Assembly (NCBI RefSeq): GCF_031453675.1
Contig: NZ_JAVIZX010000001.1
Coordinates: 682,001 to 746,000 of the forward strand
Direction of reading: 5' to 3'
Length of the DNA: 64,000 bases
Origin: Paracidovorax wautersii
GTDB taxonomy: Bacteria > Pseudomonadota > Gammaproteobacteria > Burkholderiales > Burkholderiaceae_C
The first letter of the stretch is position 1; each line of letters starts with the position of its first letter. Shown here one piece after another: positions 1-8,525 of the stretch. The notes under the pieces are model-generated. The model had not been told where the DNA came from. It did not search any database and worked only from the letters and a program-made list of their open reading frames with translations. The position numbers and the translations under genes are program-made.

Positions 1-461
1 GACAGCAGGCGCACGAACGGCTTGGTGGCAATGGCCAGCCAGTTGATCGGGCGGGCCACCAGGCGGGCCAGGGTCTCGGGATAGCTCTGGCCCAGACGCT
101 TGGGCACCAGCTCGCCGACGACGATCGAGAAGTAGGTGATCAGCACCACCACCAGACCGGTGGACAGGTAGCCGGCGTATCGGGTTTCCACGCCCACGCC
201 GATGAGCCATTCGCTCAGGGGCTGCGCCAGCGCGGCCTCGCCCACGATACCGTTGAGCACGCCGATCGACGTGATGCCGATCTGGATGGTGGACAGGAAG
301 CGGGTGGGGTCCTCCCCCAGCTTGACGGCTGCGACGGCGCCGCTATCGCCCTCATCGATCAGCTTCTGCAACCGCGTTTTGCGGGCGGAGACCAGAGCCA
401 GCTCCGACATGGCGAACACGCCATTGAGCAGGATGAGGGCGAACAGTATTGCTATTTCCAT
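1..461 (-). CDS. CNNM/HlyC-CorC family membrane protein (partial)
   Basis: Membrane protein of the CNNM (DUF21) family, often annotated hemolysin-like or CorC-type, implicated in divalent-cation efflux; substrate unknown here. Only the N-terminal 153 or so residues are in the window; the gene runs off the left edge. The protein begins MEIAILFALILLNGVFAMSE, a first membrane helix typical of the family, followed by SARKTRLQ, a further hydrophobic segment around GITSIGVLNGIVG, and the family-typical IVVGELVPKRLG motif. The CBS and C-terminal domains expected in full-length members lie outside. Family assignment is good, physiological role is inference. Confidence 0.8.
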   Translation of the reverse strand, partial: MEIAILFALILLNGVFAMSELALVSARKTRLQKLIDEGDSGAVAAVKLGEDPTRFLSTIQIGITSIGVLNGIVGEAALAQPLSEWLIGVGVETRYAGYLSTGLVVVLITYFSIVVGELVPKRLGQSYPETLARLVARPINWLAIATKPFVRLL

Positions 462-621
462 AAAGGGGAAGCCCTGGGTGCTTCCTCGGGTGTGAACAAG
501 CCTCTGATTGTAAGAAGTCACAGCCCGCGCAGGGTTTTACCCCTGCCGGGCCGTCAGGCGGGCGCCAGCCTGGGGGCCCCGCCGCCGGTTTCATCGCAGG
601 GGGAGAATATGACCAAAACGA

Positions 622-661
622 CCTCCAGCGCTTATCCATCAAGCGCAAGCAGCTATCAAAA
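622..661 (+). repeat. Intergenic CGCTT-loop-AAGCG repeat, copy 1
   Basis: A 40-bp intergenic sequence with core CGCTTATCCATCAAGCG (5-bp stem CGCTT/AAGCG) followed by CAAGCAGCTAT. Copies recur at about 4971, 11247, 12919, 24082, 30408, 36904 and 40695, all in the same orientation. It lies in the 253-base gap downstream of ispH, which otherwise holds nothing I recognise. Confidence 0.85.
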
Positions 662-714
662 TCATTGCAAGCGGCACCGCGCCGGGCGCTGCGGCAGGGC
701 CCGCGCGCAGGCCG

Positions 715-1710
715 TCAGTGGGCGGCAGGGCCGGTTTCGGGGGTGCGCTGCGTGATCTCCAGCCCCGTGGCCGCGTCGATCTTCAGGCCCTTGGGCAGCG
801 GGAATTTGATGGTTTCCTCGATGCCGTCCATCTTGCGCACCGACACGGCGCCCAGCGCCTTGATGCGGTCGATCACCTGGCGCACCAGGATCTCGGGCGC
901 CGAGGCGCCGGCGGTCAGCCCCACGCGGGCCACGCCCTCGAACCAGACGGACTGCAGTTCCTCCGCACTGTCGACCATGTAGGCCGAGGTGCCCAGGCGT
1001 TCGGCCAGCTCGCGCAGGCGGTTGCTGTTGGAGCTGGTGGGGCTGCCCACCACGATCACCAGGTCCACCTGCGGGCTCATGATCTTGATGGCGTCCTGCC
1101 GGTTCTGCGTGGCGTAGCAGATGTCCTGCTGCTTGGGCTCGCGCACCCGCGGAAAGCGGGCACGCACGGCGGCGGTGATCTCGGCCGCATCGTCCACGCT
1201 CAGCGTGGTCTGCGTGACCACGGCCAGCTTCTCGGTCTGGCCGGGCTGCACGCGGGCCACGTCGGCCACGTCTTCCACCAGGTGGATGCCGTAGTCCAGC
1301 TGGCCCATCGTGCCCTCGACCTCGGGGTGGCCCTTGTGGCCGATCATGATGAACTCGTAGCCTTCCTTGGCGAGCTTGGCCACCTCGACGTGCACCTTGG
1401 TGACCAGCGGACAGGTCGCGTCGAAGATGGAAAAGCCCCGCGCCCGGGCCTCTTCCTGCACGGCCTTGCTCACGCCGTGAGCGCTGAAGACGAGCGTGGC
1501 GCCGGGCGGCACGTCGGACAGCTCTTCGATGAAGATCGCGCCCTTGGCCTTGAGGTCGTTCACCACGTAGGTGTTGTGCACGATCTCATGGCGCACGTAG
1601 ATGGGCGCCCCGAACTTCTGCAGCGCGCGCTCCACGATCTCGATGGCGCGGTCCACGCCGGCGCAGAAGCCGCGCGGCTCGGCGAGGATGATTTCCTGGG
1701 GGGTGTTCAT
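715..1710 (-). CDS. ispH: 4-hydroxy-3-methylbut-2-enyl diphosphate reductase
   Basis: Last enzyme of the MEP isoprenoid pathway. It is a [4Fe-4S] enzyme that reduces HMBPP to IPP and DMAPP in the cytosol. The 331-residue protein has the three cluster cysteines in their family contexts: [19 protein letters not shown] (C16), [15 protein letters not shown] and [14 protein letters not shown], plus the substrate motifs [23 protein letters not shown] and [12 protein letters not shown]. Length is normal for the family. It starts only 4 bases after the stop of the FKBP-type isomerase gene, so the two are very likely co-transcribed; the same fkpB-ispH pairing is known in other proteobacteria. Confidence 0.97.
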   Translation of the reverse strand: MNTPQEIILAEPRGFCAGVDRAIEIVERALQKFGAPIYVRHEIVHNTYVVNDLKAKGAIFIEELSDVPPGATLVFSAHGVSKAVQEEARARGFSIFDATCPLVTKVHVEVAKLAKEGYEFIMIGHKGHPEVEGTMGQLDYGIHLVEDVADVARVQPGQTEKLAVVTQTTLSVDDAAEITAAVRARFPRVREPKQQDICYATQNRQDAIKIMSPQVDLVIVVGSPTSSNSNRLRELAERLGTSAYMVDSAEELQSVWFEGVARVGLTAGASAPEILVRQVIDRIKALGAVSVRKMDGIEETIKFPLPKGLKIDAATGLEITQRTPETGPAAH

Positions 1711-1714
1711 GCGC

Positions 1715-2194
1715 TCACAGCACCCCGATGAGCTGCACCTCGAAGGTGACCGGCACGCCGGACAGCGGGTGGTTGAAGTCGAACTTCACCGCGCCGTCCT
1801 CGCGCACCTCCAGCACCACGCCGGCGTACTGCCCCGTGCCGTCGGGCGTGGGGAACTGCACCACATCGCCCAGCGTGTACTGCTCGTCCGGGTCGCCCAG
1901 CTCGTTCAGCAGCTTGCGCGCCACCCATTGCTGCATGTCGGGGTTGCGGTCGCCGAAGGCCTCGCCGGCCGGCAGCGTGAACGTGGTGCGCGTGCCTTCG
2001 GCCAGGCCGAGCAGGCACTGCTCCATGGCCGGCGAGAGCTCCCCTGCGCCCAGCGACAGCGTCGCCGGCTTGTCGCCGAAGGTGTTGATCACGTCGCCCG
2101 CCGGACCGGCCAGGCGGTAGTGCAGCGTGAGGAAGGAACCGGGCTGCACGGTCGGGACGTCAGCGGCGGCGGAAACGGGGGAGGAAGAAGTCAT
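1715..2194 (-). CDS. fkpB: FKBP-type peptidyl-prolyl cis-trans isomerase (SlpA/FkpB-like)
   Basis: Small cytosolic proline isomerase and chaperone of the SlpA/FkpB type. The 159-residue protein starts [19 protein letters not shown]. It contains the split FKBP domain signatures [19 protein letters not shown] near residue 22 and [20 protein letters not shown], then the inserted flap region and a C-terminal [18 protein letters not shown], which is the typical SlpA ending. An open frame continues far upstream on this strand but overlaps radC antisense, so the ATG at 2194 is preferred. It is directly followed by ispH, and its 5' end faces the divergent radC across about 90 bases that should hold both promoters. 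Confidence 0.92.
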   Translation of the reverse strand: MTSSSPVSAAADVPTVQPGSFLTLHYRLAGPAGDVINTFGDKPATLSLGAGELSPAMEQCLLGLAEGTRTTFTLPAGEAFGDRNPDMQQWVARKLLNELGDPDEQYTLGDVVQFPTPDGTGQYAGVVLEVREDGAVKFDFNHPLSGVPVTFEVQLIGVL

Positions 2195-2281
2195 GGGGCT
2201 CTCGATAAACTGCCCCCATTGTAAAAAACCGGGGTAACCCCCTTGGGCGTGGGCCCGGGCGGCGGCGCAGCCCCTGCCGCC

Positions 2282-2995
2282 ATGTCGCTCAAGAACCTGC
2301 CTGCCGATGCGCAGCCGCGCGAGAAACTCCTGGCCCGGGGCGCCTCGGCGCTGACCGACGGCGAGCTGTTGGCCCTCCTGCTGCGCACCGGCATCGTGGG
2401 CAAGGGCGTGCTGCAGATGGCGCAGGAACTGCTTGACCCGCCTCAAGCCGACCGCGCCACGGGGCGTGTGACCGGCGGCTTCGGCGGCATTGCCGGCCTG
2501 CTGCACGCCAGCGCCGACGACCTGAAACGCATCAAGGGCCTGGGCCCCGCCAAGCGCGCCGAACTGGTGGCCGTGCTGGAGCTGGCGCGCCGCGCCCTGG
2601 CGCAGCAGCTGCGCGAGCGCGAGGTGTTCAGCTCCCCCGGCGCCGTGAAGGAGTACCTGCAGCTGCACCTGGCCGCCAAGGGACACGAAGTCTTCGCCGT
2701 GCTGTTCCTGGACAGCCAGAACCGGCTGGTGGCGATGGAGGAACTGTTCCGCGGCACGCTCACGCAAACGTCGGTGTACCCCCGCGAAGTGGTGCTCCGC
2801 GCCCTGCACCACGGCGCCGCCGCCGTCGTGCTGGCCCACAACCACCCCAGCGGCAGCGTCCAGCCCAGCCGCGCCGACGAGGCGCTGACGAAGACGCTCA
2901 AGACCACGCTGGCCCTGGTGGACGTGCGCGTGCTCGACCATGTAATCGTGGCGCCCGGTGCGGCGCTGTCCATGGCCGAAGAGGGGCTGGTGTAG
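2282..2995 (+). CDS. radC: RadC family protein (JAB/MPN metalloprotease-like)
   Basis: RadC/DUF2466 family; historically linked to DNA repair, but the true activity is unsettled. The 237-residue protein begins [20 protein letters not shown]. It has an N-terminal helix-hairpin-helix region ([15 protein letters not shown]) and a C-terminal JAB domain with the metal-site motif [15 protein letters not shown] and the downstream Asp in VLDHVIV. An alternative ATG 39 bases upstream would add a Gly/Pro/Ala-rich stretch not typical of the family, so the internal ATG is preferred. It is divergent from fkpB. Confidence 0.93.
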   Translation: MSLKNLPADAQPREKLLARGASALTDGELLALLLRTGIVGKGVLQMAQELLDPPQADRATGRVTGGFGGIAGLLHASADDLKRIKGLGPAKRAELVAVLELARRALAQQLREREVFSSPGAVKEYLQLHLAAKGHEVFAVLFLDSQNRLVAMEELFRGTLTQTSVYPREVVLRALHHGAAAVVLAHNHPSGSVQPSRADEALTKTLKTTLALVDVRVLDHVIVAPGAALSMAEEGLV

Positions 2996-3020
2996 GCAGC
3001 CTGCGAAGACCTTGCACTCC

Positions 3021-4190
3021 ATGGCCTGGAACCCATCACGTTTTCGCGCCGCGTTGCCGGCCCTGCTGGCGGCCGTGCTGGCCGCTGGCTGCGCGTCCCC
3101 TGGAGCCCCACCGGCCCCCACCGCCCCGCCCGGCCTGCGCCTGATCGGCACCGCCGCCATCCCACCCGGCACCGACGTGCTGGGCACCCCCTTCGGCGGC
3201 ATCTCGGGCATCGATTACGACCCGGCCACCGGCCGCTGGCTGCTCATCAGCGACGACCGCTCCGCGCTGCAGCCGGCGCGCGTCTACACGGCGCAGCTGC
3301 ACTACACGGCCCACGGGCTCGATACGCCGGTGCTCACCGGCACGTACACGCTGCGGCATGCCAACGGGCGGCCCTATCCCTCGCCCCGCCGCCCCGAGGC
3401 GGGCATGGACGTGCCCGATGCCGAGGCCGTGCGCTGGCTGCCCGGCAGCGGCGGGCACTTCCTGTGGACCAGCGAGGGCGATTTCGCGCGCGGTTTCGGC
3501 CCGCAGCTGCGCGAGAATCGGCTGGGCGGCAGCGCCGTTCGCGACCTGCCCCTGCCCGACAGCTTCCAGCCCGATCCGGCGCACCGCCGCGGCCCGCGCG
3601 CCAACACCACGCTGGAAGGCCTGGCCTTCGCGCCCGATGGCCGCACCGCCTGGCTGGGCATGGAGATGGCGTGGCGGCAGGATGGCCCCGTGCCCACGCC
3701 GGGCGCGCCCGGCGGGCCGCTGCGCATCACGGCACTGGACGTGGCGACCGGCCGGCCGCTGCGCCAGATCGCCTACGTGCCGGACGCCGTGCACCACGCC
3801 CGGCGCATCCCCTGGGGGCCGCAGCTGAACGGCGTGAGCGAGATCCTGGACGACGGCCCGCACCACCTGCTGGTGCTGGAGCGCAGCTACAGCGCAGGCG
3901 CCGGTTTCGGCGCGCGCCTGTACCGCATCGACACCCGTACCGGCACGGACACCCAGGCGCTACCCGCCCTGGCGCCCGGCAACCATGTGCCGGTATCCAA
4001 GACGCTGGTAGCCGACCTCGCCACGCTGGGCGCGGGCGCGCTCGACAACCTGGAAGGCATGGCCTGGGGCCCGCCGCTGGCCGGCGGGGGGCGGGTGATC
4101 GTGTTCGTCAGTGACGACAACTTCAACCCCGCGCAGACCACGCAGTTCATCGCAGTGGAGTACCCGCCCGGCGGCGCCGAGGGCCGCTGA
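3021..4190 (+). CDS. Esterase-like/phytase-like lipoprotein
   Basis: Predicted exported lipoprotein of the 'esterase-like activity of phytase' family (phytase-like beta-propeller). The 389-residue product begins MAWNPSRFRAALPALLAAV and has a lipobox LAAGC, so it is probably membrane-anchored in the periplasm. The mature part shows family repeats such as GGISGIDYDPATGRWLLISD, PDAEAVRW, NTTLEGLAFAPDGRTAWLGM, LNGVSEI, LVLERSYSAGAGFGARLY and LDNLEGMAWGP. Substrate cannot be told from sequence. It starts 25 bases after radC. An upstream in-frame ATG inside radC is rejected because it would destroy the signal peptide. Confidence 0.85.
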   Translation: MAWNPSRFRAALPALLAAVLAAGCASPGAPPAPTAPPGLRLIGTAAIPPGTDVLGTPFGGISGIDYDPATGRWLLISDDRSALQPARVYTAQLHYTAHGLDTPVLTGTYTLRHANGRPYPSPRRPEAGMDVPDAEAVRWLPGSGGHFLWTSEGDFARGFGPQLRENRLGGSAVRDLPLPDSFQPDPAHRRGPRANTTLEGLAFAPDGRTAWLGMEMAWRQDGPVPTPGAPGGPLRITALDVATGRPLRQIAYVPDAVHHARRIPWGPQLNGVSEILDDGPHHLLVLERSYSAGAGFGARLYRIDTRTGTDTQALPALAPGNHVPVSKTLVADLATLGAGALDNLEGMAWGPPLAGGGRVIVFVSDDNFNPAQTTQFIAVEYPPGGAEGR

Positions 4191-4260
4191 GCGCCAAGCC
4201 GGGCGCGCCCCGGCCGCAGCGCCGGGAAGGGGTTTGCTTTTCAGGTACAACCGGCGTTCC

Positions 4261-4923
4261 ATGACCGTCAAAGTCCGTTCGCTGCAGGATCTGCAGCCGC
4301 TGCGCAAGGCCCTGGCCGACGCCGCCGCGCGTGAGGCCGAGCGCCTGCGCGAGCGGCAGGAGGCGGCGCGCCGCGCGCGCGCCGAGCGCATGCTGTTCCA
4401 GGACGCGGTCGGGCCCGTGCAGGCGCTGCGCGGCACGCAGGAGCGGCGCTGGCACGCGCCCGAGCCCCCCGAGCCGCTGCCCGTGCAGCGCGCACTGGAC
4501 GAGGAACGCGTGCTGCTCGAATCCATCAGCGACGAGTTCGATGTGGCCACCTTGCTGGACGTGGACGACCAGCTGAGCTTTCGGCGCCCCGGCATCGGCG
4601 TGGATGTGACGCGCCGGCTGCGTGCCGGGCAGTGGAGCATCCAGCGCCAGCTCGATCTGCACGGCCTGCGCACCGACGAGGCGCGCGAGGCGCTGGGCGC
4701 CTTCATCCGCCTGGCGCACCGCACTGGGCTGCGCTGCGTGCGCGTCGTGCATGGCAAGGGCCTGGGCTCGCCGGGCAGGACGCCGGTGCTCAAGAGCCGT
4801 GTGCAGCGCTGGCTGGTGCAGAAGCAGGAGGTGCTCGCCTTCGTGCAGGCCCGCCCGGCCGAAGGCGGAGCCGGTGCTCTGGTGGTGCTGCTGCAGCCCG
4901 GCCGCCGGCGCACCGGCGGCTGA
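4261..4923 (+). CDS. Smr domain protein
   Basis: A 220-residue protein with a C-terminal Smr domain, a fold found in nucleases and in the C-terminus of MutS2. The key motif RQLDLHGLRTDEAREAL sits near residue 131, followed by RVVHGKGLGSPG and a final VVLL strand. The N-terminal half is a charged, probably coiled region (AAREAERLRERQEAARRARA), as in YfcN/SmrB-like proteins. YfcN/SmrB of E. coli acts on mRNA at collided ribosomes; whether this paralog does so is inference. The ATG at 4261 gives the family's usual MTVKVRSLQDLQ start. Confidence 0.88.
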   Translation: MTVKVRSLQDLQPLRKALADAAAREAERLRERQEAARRARAERMLFQDAVGPVQALRGTQERRWHAPEPPEPLPVQRALDEERVLLESISDEFDVATLLDVDDQLSFRRPGIGVDVTRRLRAGQWSIQRQLDLHGLRTDEAREALGAFIRLAHRTGLRCVRVVHGKGLGSPGRTPVLKSRVQRWLVQKQEVLAFVQARPAEGGAGALVVLLQPGRRRTGG

Positions 4924-4970
4924 AGGCTTGCTGGCGCCCCCCGCACTTGGCGCCCGAAAATTCACAGCGA

Positions 4971-5030
4971 AAACAGGCTGTAGCGCCCGTCCATCAAGCG
5001 CAATAAGCTACTTTATTAATAGCAAAAATA
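4971..5030 (+). repeat. Intergenic repeat, copy 2 (divergent)
   Basis: A diverged copy of the same-orientation intergenic repeat: the core TCCATCAAGCGCAATAAGCTA is followed by a second palindromic part, TATTAATAGC. It lies between the convergent Smr and nucleotidase genes. The 351-base gap 4924-5274 holds this and the terminal-inverted-repeat element that starts at 5111. Confidence 0.65.
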
Positions 5031-5110
5031 CGCTGGAGCGCATGGGCGCCCACGCGCCGGCCGCAGGCGCGGGCGCTGCTCGGGGCAGCCGCCGCACGCC
5101 GCCCGGGAAC

Positions 5111-5278
5111 CTAGGGAACCTCTGCACGAATCACCGCGCCGTGTGCATCTGCGGCCTCGGGCAGTCTGCGGCGTTGCAAAGACTCGCAATAGCCACGCTA
5201 TTGCTGCGTTTTGCGCCTTGCATCCCCTCCCGATCCGCAGCGCCCACTTGTCGCTCGATTCGTGCAGCGGTTCCCTAG
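5111..5278. repeat. Terminal-inverted-repeat element A (MITE-like)
   Basis: A 168-bp element bounded by 22-bp inverted repeats at 5111-5132 and 5257-5278 that match at 21 of 22 positions and end in CTAG. Inside is a hairpin, CAATAGC (5187-5193) and GCTATTG (5197-5203) with loop CAC. It is flanked by the blocks TCTGCGGCGTTGC (5165-5177) and GCGCCTTGCATCCC (5213-5226). The same two blocks and hairpin, with changed stem bases, recur in element B at 8120-8393. No coding capacity. The right end overlaps the stop codon of the neighbouring nucleotidase gene. Confidence 0.75.
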
Positions 5279-7362
5279 CGCGACAGGTCGACCGCGTACT
5301 TCGAGGTGCCCTTGCCCGAGCCGTCGTCTGCCGCCACCAGCGCGATGTTGGCCAGGCCCGCCGCCTGCGCCACCGTGAGCGCGCCCGGGCCGGAGCTGAA
5401 CACCACCGGGCCGGCCGTGGCCACCCGCGTGAAGCGCCAGCTCTTGGCCGCCCCGTTGGCGGCGCGGGTGACGGACGGGTTCTTGCGGATGTAGTCGATC
5501 ACCACGTCGCGGTTGGCATCGGGCGACGCCCAGATGGTGGCCGAGCCGTCCAGCTTGTCGATGAAGCTCTTGCCGCTGGTGGCGCGGTAGTTGTTGGTGG
5601 CGATCACGAACTCCTGCGCCGGGTTGATGGCCGCGCCCAGATAGGTGAGGTTCTTGATGCGGCTGCCCTGCGGCTGCGTCACATCGATCTCGTACTGCAC
5701 ATCGGCGCTGGTGAACATGTCGAAGTTGTAGCCCGGGAAGGTGCTGATGAGCGCCTGCTCGGCCGTCCTGGCCGGGTCGATCCGGTTGAAGCGCCGGGCC
5801 GCGGCTTCGAGCCAGTTCTTGATGTCGGCGCCGTTCACCTTCACCGCATACACCGTGTTGGGATAGAGGTACAGGTCGGCCGCGTTGTTGATCGCCAGCG
5901 GGCCCACGGCCACGTCGGTGTAGTCGGCCGCGCCCTGGAAGCCCGACTTGAACGGCGCGCTCACCGACAGCACCGGCAGGCTGGCGTACTGCGGCAGGTT
6001 GGCCTGGAGGTATGCCGCCACGTAGGCCTGCTGGGCCTGGTTCACGATCTGGATGGCGCCCGGATCGCCCACGTCGGCGAACAGCGTGCTCATGCGGAAG
6101 TCGGTGCTGCCGATGGGCGTCTTCACGTAGGCAATGGCGGCCTGGTGCTGCGGCTCCACCAGCGGGGCGACGGTGGGGTCGGCGTCCACGAAGGTGGCGG
6201 CGCCGGCCGCGTTCTTGCCCTGGATGTTGCGCAGTTCCGATCGGGTGGCAGCCTTGTCCACGCTCCAGGCCTTGCCGTCCCACTTCAGCGCCATGCGGAC
6301 CACGCCCAGCGCCTTGCCCCACGAGCTGGCCATGACGGCGGGCACGCCGTTGATGGTGCCGGCCTGGTTGTCCACGCCTGCCTGTGCGTAGGCGGGCGTG
6401 GCGGCCGTGTCGGGGAACACGCTGTGCTGGTGGCCCATCACCATGGCGTCGATGCCCGGCACCTGGGACAGGTACAGGCCGGGGTTCTCCATGGTGGGCG
6501 AATAGGCCGAGGCATCGAGCCCGCCGTGCAGCAGCGCGACGACGATGTCGGCGCCCTTGGCGCGCAGCTCGGGCACGTACTTCCGGGCGGATTCGACCGC
6601 GCCTTCGGTGGTGATCTTGCCTTCGAGGTAGCGCTTGTCCCAGTTCAGGATGCCGGGCGTGGTGAAGCCGATCACGCCGATCTTGATGGGCAGCTTCACG
6701 TCCTTGCCGTCGGCGCCCTTGGCGGCCAGCGTGCGCTCGAGCACCACATACGGCTGCACCAGCGGCTGGCCCGTCTTGCGGCTGTAGACGTTGGCCAGCG
6801 CCACGGGATAGCCGTTGCCGGCGCACTTGAGCGCGGCATCGACGCCGTCCACCTGCAGCCCGCCGCCCAGCACCTGGTTGAGGAAGGGCAGGCCGTAATT
6901 GAACTCGTGGTTGCCCAGCGTGCCGGCGTCGAAGCCCAACGCGCCCATGGCCTTGTACATCGACAGCTGCTGCGCGCAGGCGATGGGCTTCACCACCGCC
7001 TCGTAGTCGGCCAGCGCCGTGCCCTGGATGGTGTCGCCGTTGTCCACCAGCAGGGTGTTGGCGAACTCGCTGCGCGCCTGGCGCACCAGCGTGGCCGTGC
7101 GCTCGAAGCCGTAGGTCTTGTCCTCGGCCAGCTTGAAGTAGTCGTAGCTGCGCACATTGAAGTGCAGGTCGGTGGTTTCCAGCACCGCGAGCGTGGCCGT
7201 GGCGGCCTGCGGTTGCGGCGTCGGCGGCGTGCCGCCACCGGCCGTGCTGTCGCCATCGTCGCTGCCGCCGCAGGCCGCCAGGACGGCGGCACCGATCAGG
7301 GCGGCGCAGGCCGCGCGGCGCGGGAGAAAGATTGTGGTGTGAAAGGAGTCGTGCAGACGCAT
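5275..7362 (-). CDS. cpdB: 2',3'-cyclic-nucleotide 2'-phosphodiesterase/3'-nucleotidase (CpdB-like lipoprotein)
   Basis: Exported enzyme that frees phosphate from 2',3'-cyclic and 3'-nucleotides. The 695-residue protein has a lipoprotein signal ending in VLAACGG. An N-terminal calcineurin-like metallophosphatase domain has ETTDLHFNVRSYDYFKL, VDNGDTIQG, GNHEFNYG, VALLHGG and MGHQHSVF, all metal ligands present. A C-terminal 5'-nucleotidase domain carries ATNNYRATSGKSF. The DYFKL stretch after the first motif points to CpdB rather than UshA. The start is chosen at MRLHDSFH; a second ATG lies 12 bases upstream. The promoter region carries five Pho-box-like units, which fits phosphate scavenging. 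The stop codon lies inside an inverted-repeat element. Confidence 0.88.
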   Translation of the reverse strand: MRLHDSFHTTIFLPRRAACAALIGAAVLAACGGSDDGDSTAGGGTPPTPQPQAATATLAVLETTDLHFNVRSYDYFKLAEDKTYGFERTATLVRQARSEFANTLLVDNGDTIQGTALADYEAVVKPIACAQQLSMYKAMGALGFDAGTLGNHEFNYGLPFLNQVLGGGLQVDGVDAALKCAGNGYPVALANVYSRKTGQPLVQPYVVLERTLAAKGADGKDVKLPIKIGVIGFTTPGILNWDKRYLEGKITTEGAVESARKYVPELRAKGADIVVALLHGGLDASAYSPTMENPGLYLSQVPGIDAMVMGHQHSVFPDTAATPAYAQAGVDNQAGTINGVPAVMASSWGKALGVVRMALKWDGKAWSVDKAATRSELRNIQGKNAAGAATFVDADPTVAPLVEPQHQAAIAYVKTPIGSTDFRMSTLFADVGDPGAIQIVNQAQQAYVAAYLQANLPQYASLPVLSVSAPFKSGFQGAADYTDVAVGPLAINNAADLYLYPNTVYAVKVNGADIKNWLEAAARRFNRIDPARTAEQALISTFPGYNFDMFTSADVQYEIDVTQPQGSRIKNLTYLGAAINPAQEFVIATNNYRATSGKSFIDKLDGSATIWASPDANRDVVIDYIRKNPSVTRAANGAAKSWRFTRVATAGPVVFSSGPGALTVAQAAGLANIALVAADDGSGKGTSKYAVDLSR

Positions 7363-7405
7363 GCGGAAACCCATCCGATCAAGGAAAAGGGGCAGTGTCC
7401 CGGCG

Positions 7406-7460
7406 GGTGTTGACAGGCGTTTGACGGTCTGTTGACAGCCGCCTGACACGGCCGTGACGG
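7406..7460 (-). promoter_or_regulatory. Array of five 11-bp Pho-box-like units
   Basis: Five consecutive 11-mers with TGAC at the same offset on the plus strand: GGTGTTGACAG, GCGTTTGACGG, TCTGTTGACAG, CCGCCTGACAC, GGCCGTGACGG. On the minus strand these read CTGTCA or CCGTCA/GTGTCA every 11 bases, the spacing and core of PhoB boxes. The array ends 43 bases before the CpdB-like start, consistent with PhoB-activated transcription. It could also affect the divergent small gene at 7502. The periodicity is seen directly; PhoB binding is inferred. Confidence 0.72.
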
Positions 7461-7501
7461 CCAGGCGCCGCACGCTGCGGCCGCTATGATGTCGGCCCTC
7501 C

Positions 7502-7894
7502 ATGTCCGCCCCTTTGCTCCTGCTCCGCTGGCTCGTGCTGGCCCTGTGCTTCCACACGGTGGCCGGGGTGCCGCTGCACGAGGCACAGCACCTGCGCGAG
7601 GCCGCCACGGCAACGCTGGTGGTGGTGGTGGCCCATGCCGACGCGGATGCCGCCCCCCTGGGCACGCCGTCCACGGACCCGGAACAGAACCAGGATGCCG
7701 AGGCCCACGGCCTGTGCACTTGGTGCCACGCCTATGCCAGCCAGGACCAGGGCCTGCCGGCCCACGCTCTGCCGCTGGCCGCACGCGCCCCGCCGGTGCT
7801 GCGCGCCCTCACCGGCGCGGTGGCGGTCGCCCACCCGGGCCACTGGCGCTTTGCCGCGCGCGACCCGCCGGCGTACCGGGCGGCCCTCGGCTGA
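7502..7894 (+). CDS. Small secreted protein, DUF2946-like
   Basis: A 130-residue protein with an N-terminal signal or membrane segment (LLLLRWLVLALCFHTVAG), a His-rich region, a CTWCHAY motif near residue 72, and a C-terminal ARDPPAYR. Small proteins of the DUF2946 type have this plan and often sit upstream of TonB-dependent receptors, as here (receptor at 8526). A metal-related role is plausible from the CxxC and His residues but not shown. Start chosen at the ATG at 7502. Confidence 0.6.
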   Translation: MSAPLLLLRWLVLALCFHTVAGVPLHEAQHLREAATATLVVVVAHADADAAPLGTPSTDPEQNQDAEAHGLCTWCHAYASQDQGLPAHALPLAARAPPVLRALTGAVAVAHPGHWRFAARDPPAYRAALG

Positions 7895-7915
7895 ATGGGG
7901 CGGACCCGGCGCGGC

Positions 7916-7942
7916 GACGTGGCGTTCATTGAACGCCGCGTC
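7916..7942. other. Hairpin in the gap before the TonB receptor
   Basis: A 12-bp stem, GACGTGGCGTTC / GAACGCCGCGTC, with loop ATT and one position that would be G-U in RNA. No T-run follows, so it is not a standard intrinsic terminator. The 631-base gap 7895-8525 also contains four tandem CCGT units at 8065-8080 and inverted-repeat element B; no gene is seen in it. The function of the hairpin is unknown. Confidence 0.5.
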
Positions 7943-8119
7943 CCCGTGACGCAGCGCACGGTGCGGTAGACGCACCCCTGCCCGGAACACGGGCCCCCAT
8001 CCTGCCTCGCCAGGCCGGCGCCGCCCTGCCCCGCGTTCCCTGTGCGGCCTCGCAGCCTCTGCGCCCGTCCGTCCGTCCGTTCCCGAGCCGGGCCGGACCC
8101 GCGCTGCGCCGTGCAGGGC

Positions 8120-8393
8120 CTTAGAGCCTGTTCACGATCACAGGGGATCGCGTTGAAGCGCAATCGGGATGAGTGGATGCTGCGGATGCGCCGCATGGGC
8201 TCGTGCCCATGCAAGCAGCCGGGGCCTCCAATCGCCCGATTTCGCTCCAACCCTTCGGGCAGTGGCCTTTGCGGGCGGTCTGCGGCGTTGCGGCGCTGGT
8301 GGATAGCCGAGCTATCCACGGCGCACCGCGCCTTGCACCCCATCCCGCAAAGGCCGCTGCGCGACCCCAGGAAGATCGTCAACAGGCTCTTAG
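8120..8393. repeat. Terminal-inverted-repeat element B (MITE-like)
   Basis: A 274-bp element with 20-bp inverted ends: 8120-8139 (CTTAGAGCCTGTTCACGATC) and 8374-8393 (GATCGTCAACAGGCTCTTAG), 18 of 20 matching. Internal blocks TCTGCGGCGTTGC (8279-8291) and GCGCCTTGCACCC (8328-8340) match element A. The hairpin TGGATAGC (8300-8307) / GCTATCCA (8311-8318) replaces element A's stem with compensating base changes. It lies just upstream of the TonB receptor gene and may carry or insulate its promoter. Confidence 0.75.
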
Positions 8394-8525
8394 AACCCTC
8401 CTCTCGATCCAATTCGCCTGCAGGCGGGCACTCCGGCGGCGGCACGCTGCCGGGGCGGCACGCCTGCGCTTGCCCTCACGGCACGGGGCGCTGCGGCGCC
8501 CCGGCCTTCCGTTCTTTTGCCCACC

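Noticed and set aside
5143-7413. A 756-codon plus-strand frame opposite the CpdB-like gene
   Set aside because: The minus strand has all metallophosphatase motifs; the plus frame is repetitive in His, Gly and Arg with no recognisable domain.
7916-7942. Intrinsic terminator after the DUF2946-like gene
   Set aside because: The stem is good, but it is followed by CCCCGTG and not by a T-run.
7895-8525. Cobalamin riboswitch before the TonB receptor
   Set aside because: No GCCACTG-type box or matching stem arrangement was found; the gap is mainly the inverted-repeat element.
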